From Nostoc parmelioides FACHB-3921 (lineage in GTDB: Bacteria; Cyanobacteriota; Cyanobacteriia; Cyanobacteriales; Nostocaceae): a DNA stretch of 64,000 nt. The notes below the pieces were generated by a model. That model was not told the DNA's origin, searched no databases, and worked only from the letters and a program-made list of their open reading frames with translations. Numbering within the stretch: the first letter of the stretch is position 1; every line of letters starts with the position of its first letter. The position numbers were made by a program, and so were the translations under genes. Of the stretch, positions 45,371 through 52,531 are shown piece by piece. The stretch is taken from NCBI RefSeq assembly GCF_014696625.1, contig NZ_JACJQL010000038.1, positions 1 to 64,000 of the forward strand. The letters run 5' to 3'.

Positions 45371-46324
45371 ATGCGATATTTTTTGGGTTGGTTAATATTA
45401 GGCATCTTGGGATTTACTCTGCTTACAGCTTGCAATCATCACACACCTCAAAATATATCCTCTTTACCTAAACAACCAACCACAGAATGTCGCATGGTTA
45501 AACACACAATGGGGGAAACCTGTGTTCCCATTCACCCCCAGCGTGTTGTCACCTTATCATCATGTACTTTAGGTAATGTTCTAGCCCTTGGGGTTAAACC
45601 CATCGGTACAACTAACGAAGTTTACGTTGAGGGACAATCTCTGACATCGATTAATGGTGACACAGAAGGAATAAAACTACTGGGACTTTCACAACCAAAT
45701 TTAGAAGCAACATTACTACTCAAACCAGATTTAATTATTGGTGTAGATTGGTTCAAGCCAATTTATCCTTTATTATCTAAAATTGCCCCTACAGTATTAG
45801 GTGAAATTGATTATATAAACTGGCAAAGACATCTGAGTTTTGTAGCTGAGTCTCTGGGGAAAAAAGATGTTGAAAAAGCACTTTGGGAACGATACTATCA
45901 GCGAATAGAACAGCTAAAAAAAGCACTAGAAAATCGCTATCAAGGCAAGAAAGTATCCTTCGTAACTTTTGGGAGCAATCAGATATATATTGATTCCAAA
46001 AATTCATTTCCTGGTTCTATTATCAGTGCTGCACTTTTACAGCGTCCATCTGCACAAAATATTGATGCAATCTATGGATCTTTTCCTATTTCCCTAGAGG
46101 AACTAAAAAAAGCTGATGGTGATATTTTATTTGTGACTACTTTTGCAAAAACAGGTAATGAATTTCTAGCAAAAAAACAACAAGAGCCACTTTGGAAGAC
46201 TCTGAAAGCTGTGGAAGAAAATCATGTTTATTATGTTGATTTTATGGCATGGTCTGGAACAAATATGCTGGCAACTGATGTAGTAATTGATGACTTGTTT
46301 AAATATCTTGTTAATGCTCCTTAA
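45371..46324 (+). CDS. Iron-siderophore ABC transporter substrate-binding lipoprotein (module 6)
   Basis: FecB/FhuD-class SBP, 317 aa, with an intact lipobox LLTAC (Cys at about residue 21). Conserved ECRMVKHTMGETCVPIHPQRVVTLS, the long middle block YPLLSKIAPTVLGEIDYI shared with module 5, and NHVYYVDFMAW near the end. It is nearly identical in much of its length to the module-5 SBP including the 3' flank (TTAATATAGCTG-TCT), so the duplication is recent. It probably feeds the shared importer (inference). Confidence 0.88.
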   Translation: MRYFLGWLILGILGFTLLTACNHHTPQNISSLPKQPTTECRMVKHTMGETCVPIHPQRVVTLSSCTLGNVLALGVKPIGTTNEVYVEGQSLTSINGDTEGIKLLGLSQPNLEATLLLKPDLIIGVDWFKPIYPLLSKIAPTVLGEIDYINWQRHLSFVAESLGKKDVEKALWERYYQRIEQLKKALENRYQGKKVSFVTFGSNQIYIDSKNSFPGSIISAALLQRPSAQNIDAIYGSFPISLEELKKADGDILFVTTFAKTGNEFLAKKQQEPLWKTLKAVEENHVYYVDFMAWSGTNMLATDVVIDDLFKYLVNAP

Positions 46325-46337
46325 TATAGCTGTTCTC

Positions 46338-46703
46338 AGAGGATGTTTTAAAAGTGGGGGTGTATTGTAAGAAAGCCCACAAGGTTTATGCTGAGATTTG
46401 TAGATAACAGCACCTTGTGAGCGAATGACTAAAGCATACAGTAGCAATTTGATATGGGAACAGTGGAAATTGATTGCAGGAGAGTTTGCATCAGAAAAAG
46501 CTGGTGGTCTTCCAAGGACTGTAGCTTTATTTGCTGTAGTCAACGCCATTTTCTATGTGCTTTGTGAGGGATTTACATCGAGAGGCTTACCAGGAGACTT
46601 TCCACCTTGGCATCGGAAACATTCATTTATATTGCCACGATCCGAATCATGATTCGACGGCTTGCATAGTTTTTAGCTCTTTCTGACTTTCAAAACATCC
46701 TCT
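46338..46703 (+). mobile_element. Internally deleted insertion sequence (IS5-like) with terminal inverted repeats
   Basis: AGAGGATGTTTTAAAAG at 46338-46354 and its inverted copy at 46687-46703 match at 16 of 17 positions. Between them lie the N- and C-terminal pieces of an IS5-type transposase. At 366 bp the element is a non-autonomous derivative. It sits just behind the module-6 SBP stop, in the duplicated flank. No clear target duplication was seen. Confidence 0.6.
46425..46669 (+). pseudogene. IS5-like transposase remnant
   Basis: The start MTKAYSSNLIWEQWKLIA and the segment LPRTV..FAVVNAIFYVLCEG.TSRGLPGDFPPW are the conserved N-terminal part of IS5-type transposases common in Nostocales. 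After PPW the centre of the gene is missing and the frame shifts; IRIMIRRLA and a stop at 46667-46669, the typical C-terminal end, follow in a different frame. The catalytic DDE core is absent, so no active transposase can be made. Confidence 0.65.
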
Positions 46704-46794
46704 CACCTAGTGGTACACAGATTACTCTCAAGTCTTTACAAGAGCAACTATCATCCTTGGCTAAAACAGTAAATCAAAAGTAAGGTGTGGTATG

Positions 46795-46819
46795 ATTATT
46801 GCTAATAAATAGCAATAAT
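46795..46819. promoter_or_regulatory. Perfect 10-bp palindrome before module-7 regulator
   Basis: ATTATTGCTA and TAGCAATAAT are perfect inverted arms around ATAAA, ending 22 bp before the regulator start. A likely operator; the binding protein is unknown. Confidence 0.5.
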
Positions 46820-46841
46820 TTGGTTTTGTGTCCGTAGCCCC

Positions 46842-47864
46842 ATGATATTAATATTCAATAAATTAGAATGGGACGAGATGTGGGAGCAGAATGTCAGCCC
46901 TGAACTGCAAAAGTTTGGCTCTGATGCGTTTGAGGAAGTTTTGGAGATGCCGCAACTTGCTGGTCAGGGTTATTCTTGCCACATAGAACTATCACCTGGG
47001 GTATTGTTGGGTTTTGCGGACTGCGAATACCACCAGGATTTGATGATCAAGACACCTGCCCACAAACATTTGATTCAAATTAATATTTTGTTATCGGGAT
47101 TCCTTGACTGTGATGGAGTTCACCCACGTTTGGGTGGAACGCGCAGTTATTTTTCTGGTAGTGGGATTTCGCCTGCTGTCACCGACAAGCATCAAGGGGG
47201 AGAGCGTTTGAGTTTTGTGAATGTGGAAATTGAGCCACAGGTGCTGGAATCGTTTTTGGACGATGGACAACGCCAGCTAGACAATATCAAGCAACTATTC
47301 AAGGGTGAGGATTGGAAGGTGGCGTTTTACCCAAAGGTGACAGCAAAAGTGCGCTCGCTCGCTCAAGAATTATGGCATCCACCCTATCGCGGTGCAGCCA
47401 AACGCCTCTATTTACAAGCCAAGGTGTTTGAGTTATTAGCCTTGTATCTAGACTTAATTGCTGACAATCAAGAACCAGTTTGCAATCTACCAAGGCTCAA
47501 ACCAGATACAATTGCCCGTATCCACCACGCTAAAGAAATTTTAACCGCTCAAATCGAGCATCCACCGTCACTATCAACACTAGCTCAACTGGTGGGCGTG
47601 AGCGATCGCACCCTACAACGCGGTTTTCAAATACTTTTTCAAACAACGGTGGTGGGCTATTTGACACAGTTGCGGTTAGATAAAGCCGAACAATTATTAC
47701 GCCAAGGCGATGTCCGCAACAGGCAACGCCAACCAACAGTAGCAGAAGTAGCAAATCTCGTAGGCTATGGGCATTTAGGTCATTTTTCGGCAGCATTTAA
47801 GCGGCGATTTGGCATCACACCTAGACAATGCTTGGCAGGTAACAAGACGGTTTTTGGAGGATAA
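46842..47864 (+). CDS. AraC/PchR-type transcriptional regulator (module 7)
   Basis: AraC-family protein of 340 aa. The DNA-binding part is the most distinct of the seven: LSTLAQLVGVSDRTLQRGFQILFQTTVVGYL and VAEVANLVGYGHLGHFSAAFKRRFGITPRQC, ending NKTVFGG. The SDRTLQ recognition helix replaces the N[DE]-x-x-LK form. Correspondingly, operator H and the matching site I have a different core (GTTTYTGGATAG). The 3' end of the gene overlaps the first half of operator H. It probably controls both the module-7 receptor and the ABC exporter at 52532. Confidence 0.87.
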   Translation: MILIFNKLEWDEMWEQNVSPELQKFGSDAFEEVLEMPQLAGQGYSCHIELSPGVLLGFADCEYHQDLMIKTPAHKHLIQINILLSGFLDCDGVHPRLGGTRSYFSGSGISPAVTDKHQGGERLSFVNVEIEPQVLESFLDDGQRQLDNIKQLFKGEDWKVAFYPKVTAKVRSLAQELWHPPYRGAAKRLYLQAKVFELLALYLDLIADNQEPVCNLPRLKPDTIARIHHAKEILTAQIEHPPSLSTLAQLVGVSDRTLQRGFQILFQTTVVGYLTQLRLDKAEQLLRQGDVRNRQRQPTVAEVANLVGYGHLGHFSAAFKRRFGITPRQCLAGNKTVFGG

Positions 47865-47882
47865 CTGGCGGTTTTTGGATAG
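47846..47882 (+). promoter_or_regulatory. Operator H, overlapping the 3' end of the module-7 regulator gene
   Basis: GACGGTTTTTGGAGGATA and GGCGGTTTTTGGATAG are spaced 21 bp apart. The first copy contains the final T-V-F-G-G codons and stop. The unit type is shared with site I at 52396-52435. Confidence 0.65.
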
Positions 47883-47984
47883 ACACCCTGGGATGGACTT
47901 TCCTATACTACTGTAACTGCTATTAAGAATTATTAGCAGTAAGATAGTTGATTTTGATAAGTTTATTGTGTGGTGTGAGGAACA

Positions 47985-50621
47985 ATGAAGCGTTGGTGTT
48001 TGTCCCCTAGTATTCATTTTTGGTTTATCATCAGCCTTTGTGGATACTTCAATATAATTGCAGTACAACCGGGATGGGCAAAGGATAAACCCAATTCCCA
48101 AGATACAGAAACACTAGATATACCCTCTTTATCCCAACAACAAAAAAACAATTCTCCAATTCCCCAACTAAGTGAAATTGAACTGCCGGGGACTAGTGCC
48201 ATCATGTTAGTACAGACACCAAGCGGGGATATTGTACCAATTACATCTGTCAAAGCTAATCCCACCGAGAAAGGTGTCGAGGTAATTTTAGAAACTAATC
48301 AAGGGGAAAAACTGCAAATCACAAATCGCAGTGAAAATAATAACTTTATTGCAGATGTTCCCAATGCTCAGTTGCGTTTACCATCGGGAGAAGCTTTCAC
48401 ATTTCGTTCCGAAAAACCAACTGCGGGAATTACTGAAATTACAGTTATAAATATTGATGCTAATACTGTACGCGTCACCGTGAACGGTGAGACGGCTTTG
48501 CCCACAGTTGAGTTATTTGATGGGGATGAAGGGCTGATTTTTGCAGTAGCATCTACGACAACAGCGATGCAGCAACCGCAAGAAAAACCAGCAAGTGAAA
48601 CACCACCAGCAGAACCAACAGCGCAGCAGGATGAACCAATTGAGTTGGTAGTGACGGGAGAGCAAGATAGATATCGTGTCCCCAATGCCAGTACAGTGAC
48701 AAGGACGGATACACCTCTGCGAGATATTCCCCAATCGATTCAGATTATTCCCCAAGAAGTTTTGCGGGATCAACGCGCCGATATATCCAGCGCACTGCTG
48801 AATGCTCCCAGCGTGCGTAATGCCGCACCTTCTAATTTTGATTCGTTGCGATTGCAAGTACGGGGATTTTTTAGCCAACCTACATTGAATGGGATTAAAG
48901 AGACTAACGGTTTAGCCTCTAACGTGGGGCCTGATTTGACAGGAATTGAAAACATCGAAATTCTTCTAGGGCCAAACTCCGTTTTACTGGGTTCAACATC
49001 TCCAGGTGGAACAGTCAACTTTGTCACCAAACAGCCGTTACGAGATCCTTACTACTTTATTGAAGCTACTGTGGGTAGTTTTGATTTTTATCGTGGTGAA
49101 GTGGATTTATCGGGGCCTCTAGATGATGAGAAAAAAGCCCTATATCGGCTGAACGCATCTTACAGAGATCAAGGATTTTTTACTGATCTGAGCCAAACTA
49201 GAAACTTAGTAATTGCGCCTGTTTTGAGTCTGGAACTGAGCAAAAATACAAATTTGACCATTGAAGGAACTTATAAGTACCTAGAGCAAGACAACTATAA
49301 TTTAGGCTTACCTGCAATTGGGACGATATTTTCTAACCCTAATGGGGATATACCTCATACCCGCATTACTAATGAAGGTAGTCTTGATGTAACAACTGCC
49401 AGGATTGGATATAGGTTAGAGCATAAATTTAATGAGAATTGGTCATTAAATAATTCTTTTCGATATGGATACCTGAACTATGAAGGTACTGGTGTTAACG
49501 TTGGAACAAGGCTTTTAGCCGATAATCGTACCCTACTAAGAACCGCTAACGATTCAAACGATCGCTATCGAGACTATAGACTGACAACAAATGTGATTGG
49601 TAAGTTCACCACAGGTGTAATCCAGCATCAATTACTCTTTGGTATTGATTTAGGAAGGTTGAACAATAGCTTAAAATTTACGGGTAGAGCAGCAGCATCC
49701 ATTGACTTATTTAATCCGATTTACGGTCAACCAGTGGGAGCAGTCACATTTGAGCTTGATACTAACACCGTCACTGATGAACTTGGCATCATCATACAAG
49801 ATCAGGTAGTGATCGCCGATAACTTAAAATTACTCGTCAGTGGTAGGTTTGATACCTTCACCCAAACCAACACAGACCTGCTAACCGCTACAGAAACAAG
49901 TCAATCAGTAAGTGACTTTAGTCCCCGTATGGGTATTGTATATCAGCCGATTCCACCTATTTCCCTCTATGCTAACTATAGCCGTTCCTTTGAGCCAACT
50001 ATTGGTCAAGCCTTTGATGGTAGTGAATTTGAGCCTACAAGGGGTACGCAGTTTGAGGTGGGAGTAAAAGCAGATTTAAACCAGAGACTTTCGACAACAC
50101 TAGCTTTCTATGACATTACCCAGTCCAATATTTTAACTGACGACCCAGATAACCCAGGCTTTTCCATTCAAACCGGAGAACAGCGCAGCCAAGGTATTGA
50201 ACTCAGCCTTACAGGTGAAATTTTACCCGGATGGAATGTGTTTGCGAGTTACGCCTATAACGATGCTCGTGTCACAGAAGATAATAGCATTCCCGTAGGC
50301 AACCGCGTACAACGGACAACTCCCCATGCTGCTAGCTTATGGACAACCTATGAAATTCAGGGAGGCAATTTGCAGGGATTGGGTTTTGGTTTAGGATTGT
50401 TTTATGTAGGCGATCGCGCTGGGGATACTGGAAATACATTTGAAGTGCCTAGCTATTTAACAACTAATGCAGCTATCTTCTACAAAAAAGACGGATTTCG
50501 TGCGGCGATTAATATCAGAAACCTCTTTGATGTGGACTATTTTGAAAATGCGTTCAATCGCTTGCGCGTCTCTCCTGGTGAACCATTTACAATCCAAGGA
50601 ACTGTTTCTTGGACATTTTGA
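47985..50621 (+). CDS. AMIN-domain TonB-dependent siderophore receptor (module 7)
   Basis: Outer-membrane receptor of 878 aa from ATG 47985, preceded by GTGAGGA. Signal peptide ends QPGWA (about 29); AMIN domain about 85-185 (NPTEKGVEVILETNQGEKLQI), placed further in than in the other receptors because of an Asp/Gln/Ser-rich spacer; IELVVTGEQDRYRVP; plug with RDIPQSIQIIPQEVLRDQ and IENIEILLGPNSVLLGSTSPGGTVNFVTKQP, where the common VLKGPASVLFG is ILLGPNSVLLG; barrel ending QGTVSWTF. It is the most divergent plug of the seven, matching its divergent regulator. Confidence 0.9.
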   Translation: MKRWCLSPSIHFWFIISLCGYFNIIAVQPGWAKDKPNSQDTETLDIPSLSQQQKNNSPIPQLSEIELPGTSAIMLVQTPSGDIVPITSVKANPTEKGVEVILETNQGEKLQITNRSENNNFIADVPNAQLRLPSGEAFTFRSEKPTAGITEITVINIDANTVRVTVNGETALPTVELFDGDEGLIFAVASTTTAMQQPQEKPASETPPAEPTAQQDEPIELVVTGEQDRYRVPNASTVTRTDTPLRDIPQSIQIIPQEVLRDQRADISSALLNAPSVRNAAPSNFDSLRLQVRGFFSQPTLNGIKETNGLASNVGPDLTGIENIEILLGPNSVLLGSTSPGGTVNFVTKQPLRDPYYFIEATVGSFDFYRGEVDLSGPLDDEKKALYRLNASYRDQGFFTDLSQTRNLVIAPVLSLELSKNTNLTIEGTYKYLEQDNYNLGLPAIGTIFSNPNGDIPHTRITNEGSLDVTTARIGYRLEHKFNENWSLNNSFRYGYLNYEGTGVNVGTRLLADNRTLLRTANDSNDRYRDYRLTTNVIGKFTTGVIQHQLLFGIDLGRLNNSLKFTGRAAASIDLFNPIYGQPVGAVTFELDTNTVTDELGIIIQDQVVIADNLKLLVSGRFDTFTQTNTDLLTATETSQSVSDFSPRMGIVYQPIPPISLYANYSRSFEPTIGQAFDGSEFEPTRGTQFEVGVKADLNQRLSTTLAFYDITQSNILTDDPDNPGFSIQTGEQRSQGIELSLTGEILPGWNVFASYAYNDARVTEDNSIPVGNRVQRTTPHAASLWTTYEIQGGNLQGLGFGLGLFYVGDRAGDTGNTFEVPSYLTTNAAIFYKKDGFRAAINIRNLFDVDYFENAFNRLRVSPGEPFTIQGTVSWTF

Positions 50622-50750
50622 TAGTCCCATGATTTTCTAACTCACACTGGAGGATAAAAGCTGACAGGACTTATTTAGACCTTTTCAGAAACAATAACTT
50701 TCTCAATTTCTGGAGATGTGTACCAATCCTGTTTTCTCAAGCACAAGTCT

Positions 50751-51725
50751 ATGAAAATAATTTCCCGCCGCTTTATTGTCCTATTTTTATTAGGAATTTT
50801 GCTATTTACTGCTCTTTGGGCTGGTAGTAAAAGTTTTACTTATAAAGCTACAAAATCAATATCTCAACAACAAAGTGCAAAATGTCGAATGGTACAACAC
50901 GTCAAGGGAGAAACTTGTATTCCCTTCAACCCACAACGAATTGTCACCTTAGATTTCAATAGTTTTGCCGCAGTTTTGGCTTTAGACACCAAACCCATCG
51001 CCACTTGGATTACAACTGAAATAGAAGATGAATTTCGTTACTTTCAAGGAAAAGCCGATGGAGTTGAAATTTTACATAGTTCCAGTGGTCAAATTAATTT
51101 AGAAAAACTTGTATTACTCCATCCCGATTTAATTATTGTGATTTCCCATCCAGGATTTGCAGAAGTCTATAGATGTGCTGCACAAATTGCACCTACAGTA
51201 GTTCTACCTTGGGTCGAGACTAGAGGAAACTGGAAACAACACATTCAAGATGTTGCAAATGTTCTGCAAAAAACAAATACAAGTACTCAACTAATAGATA
51301 AATATAACCGACGTGTTCACAAATTAAAACAGACAATTAGTAATCATCGGGAAATTCGCACATCATTTGCTTATGTTGCTGCGGGACGATTAGTTATTAC
51401 TCGTCAACAATCTTTTGCGGGAGGAATTTTAAATGATATTGGCATATTAAATCCTATATTTGCAGAATCTGGTGACAATGATTTACCTATTTCTGAAGAA
51501 CTCCTACCCAAGATTGACAGCGACATTCTATTTATTGCACTACTACGAAAAGATGACTACTCCGTCATCAAACAGCTTCAGCAAAAGCCTTTATGGTCTA
51601 AAATCAAAGCTGTGCAGCAAAATCAAGTGTATCCAGTAGATTTTTCTGTTTGGCGTGGACTCAATATTCTTGCGGCTCAAGAGATGCTCAATGACCTTGA
51701 TAAATACATAGTTAACATCACTTAA
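50751..51725 (+). CDS. Iron-siderophore substrate-binding protein lacking the lipobox Cys (module 7)
   Basis: FecB/FhuD-class SBP, about 324 aa from ATG 50751 (MKIISRRF, an ordinary signal start); a GTG at 50718 would add 11 residues. The family motif KCRMVQHVKGETCIPFNPQRIVTLD is present, as are HPDLIIVISH and PLWSKIKAVQQNQVYPVDFSVW. The hydrophobic stretch ends FTALWAGSKS, where related SBPs have FTLLTACN: the lipobox Cys is Gly (GGT for TGT). It may be a soluble periplasmic protein. It is followed after 4 bp by the DUF1636 gene. Confidence 0.85.
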   Translation: MKIISRRFIVLFLLGILLFTALWAGSKSFTYKATKSISQQQSAKCRMVQHVKGETCIPFNPQRIVTLDFNSFAAVLALDTKPIATWITTEIEDEFRYFQGKADGVEILHSSSGQINLEKLVLLHPDLIIVISHPGFAEVYRCAAQIAPTVVLPWVETRGNWKQHIQDVANVLQKTNTSTQLIDKYNRRVHKLKQTISNHREIRTSFAYVAAGRLVITRQQSFAGGILNDIGILNPIFAESGDNDLPISEELLPKIDSDILFIALLRKDDYSVIKQLQQKPLWSKIKAVQQNQVYPVDFSVWRGLNILAAQEMLNDLDKYIVNIT

Positions 51726-51729
51726 TATT

Positions 51730-52107
51730 ATGTCGAAATATAATCTATTTGTTTGCAAATCTTGTCACCGTTCCTCCCAAGAAAGACCAGGAAATCCCCC
51801 TTTTGATGGTAATATTTTCCTTGATAAACTCAATGATTTATGTATTGATAAATTTTCATGCAATGAACTTGAGATTCAAGCTGTTGAATGTTTGTGGGCT
51901 TGTAATCAAGGCTGTGTTGTAGCTGCTTCTCATCCAGATAAACCTACCTATCTTTTCGTAAATTTGACTCCAGAACAAGGTGCAGCATCATTACTGGAAT
52001 TTATGCAGTTGTATATCAAGAGTCGCAAAGGTGTAGTACCTTGGAAACAATTGCCAGAACTGTTGCAAGCTGCTATTTTCGCGCAAATTCCGCCTGTGAA
52101 ATCATAG
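51730..52107 (+). CDS. DUF1636 cysteine-rich putative metal-binding protein (second copy)
   Basis: A 125-aa paralogue of the protein at 25166: FVCKSCHRSSQERPG at the start, CLWACNQGCVVAA at about 57-69, and a conserved RKGVVPWKQLPELLQAAIFAQIPP end. The cysteine pattern CxxC...CxxxCxxxC is the same. It starts 4 bp after the SBP stop, so the two are translationally linked. The repeated partnership with siderophore SBP/exporter genes supports a role in intracellular iron release or sensing, which remains unproven. Confidence 0.75.
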   Translation: MSKYNLFVCKSCHRSSQERPGNPPFDGNIFLDKLNDLCIDKFSCNELEIQAVECLWACNQGCVVAASHPDKPTYLFVNLTPEQGAASLLEFMQLYIKSRKGVVPWKQLPELLQAAIFAQIPPVKS

Positions 52108-52169
52108 CTAGAGATTATTAGGGACTTCCAGAAAATAAATTATCCAATTTACTCAGATAATATTTTTCT

Positions 52170-52206
52170 TTCTCCCCCTGCTCCCTGCTCCCTGCCCACC
52201 TGCCTA
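52170..52206. repeat. Heptamer-type tandem repeat (CTGCTCC)
   Basis: CCCCCTGCTCCCTGCTCCCT-type heptads lie in the gap 52108-52531. The rest of that gap holds HIP1 octamers and operator I; no gene is visible. Confidence 0.5.
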
Positions 52207-52395
52207 CTCAGCGATGGGATATTTTTTTAGTTGGAAGTCCCTTAAAGCAACAGCGATCGCCCTTATCTTCACTAAAAAGTCAGAAAATAACCAAATTAAC
52301 CCAAATAACGCGCAATTGCTGGTATAAGCACCAACTAATTTTCCTGCGGATGCGATCGCCATCACATCTGTGTGTTACAAAAATCACCTCTAAAT

Positions 52396-52435
52396 TGCCT
52401 TTTTGGGATAGAAATTTGCCGTTTCTGGATAGAAT
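52396..52435 (+). promoter_or_regulatory. Operator I: module-7-type paired repeat before the ABC exporter
   Basis: TGCCTTTTTGGGATAGAA and TGCCGTTTCTGGATAGAA are spaced 21 bp apart. The GTTTYTGGATAG form matches operator H rather than A-G. It ends about 96 bp before the exporter start. Confidence 0.65.
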
Positions 52436-52531
52436 TCACATATCAAAAAATAGTAATATTTATATATTTTGGTTGACTGCAATTGCAACGACTAACTAGA
52501 AAATATAAATCTCTGAATTTGAACTCAGATA

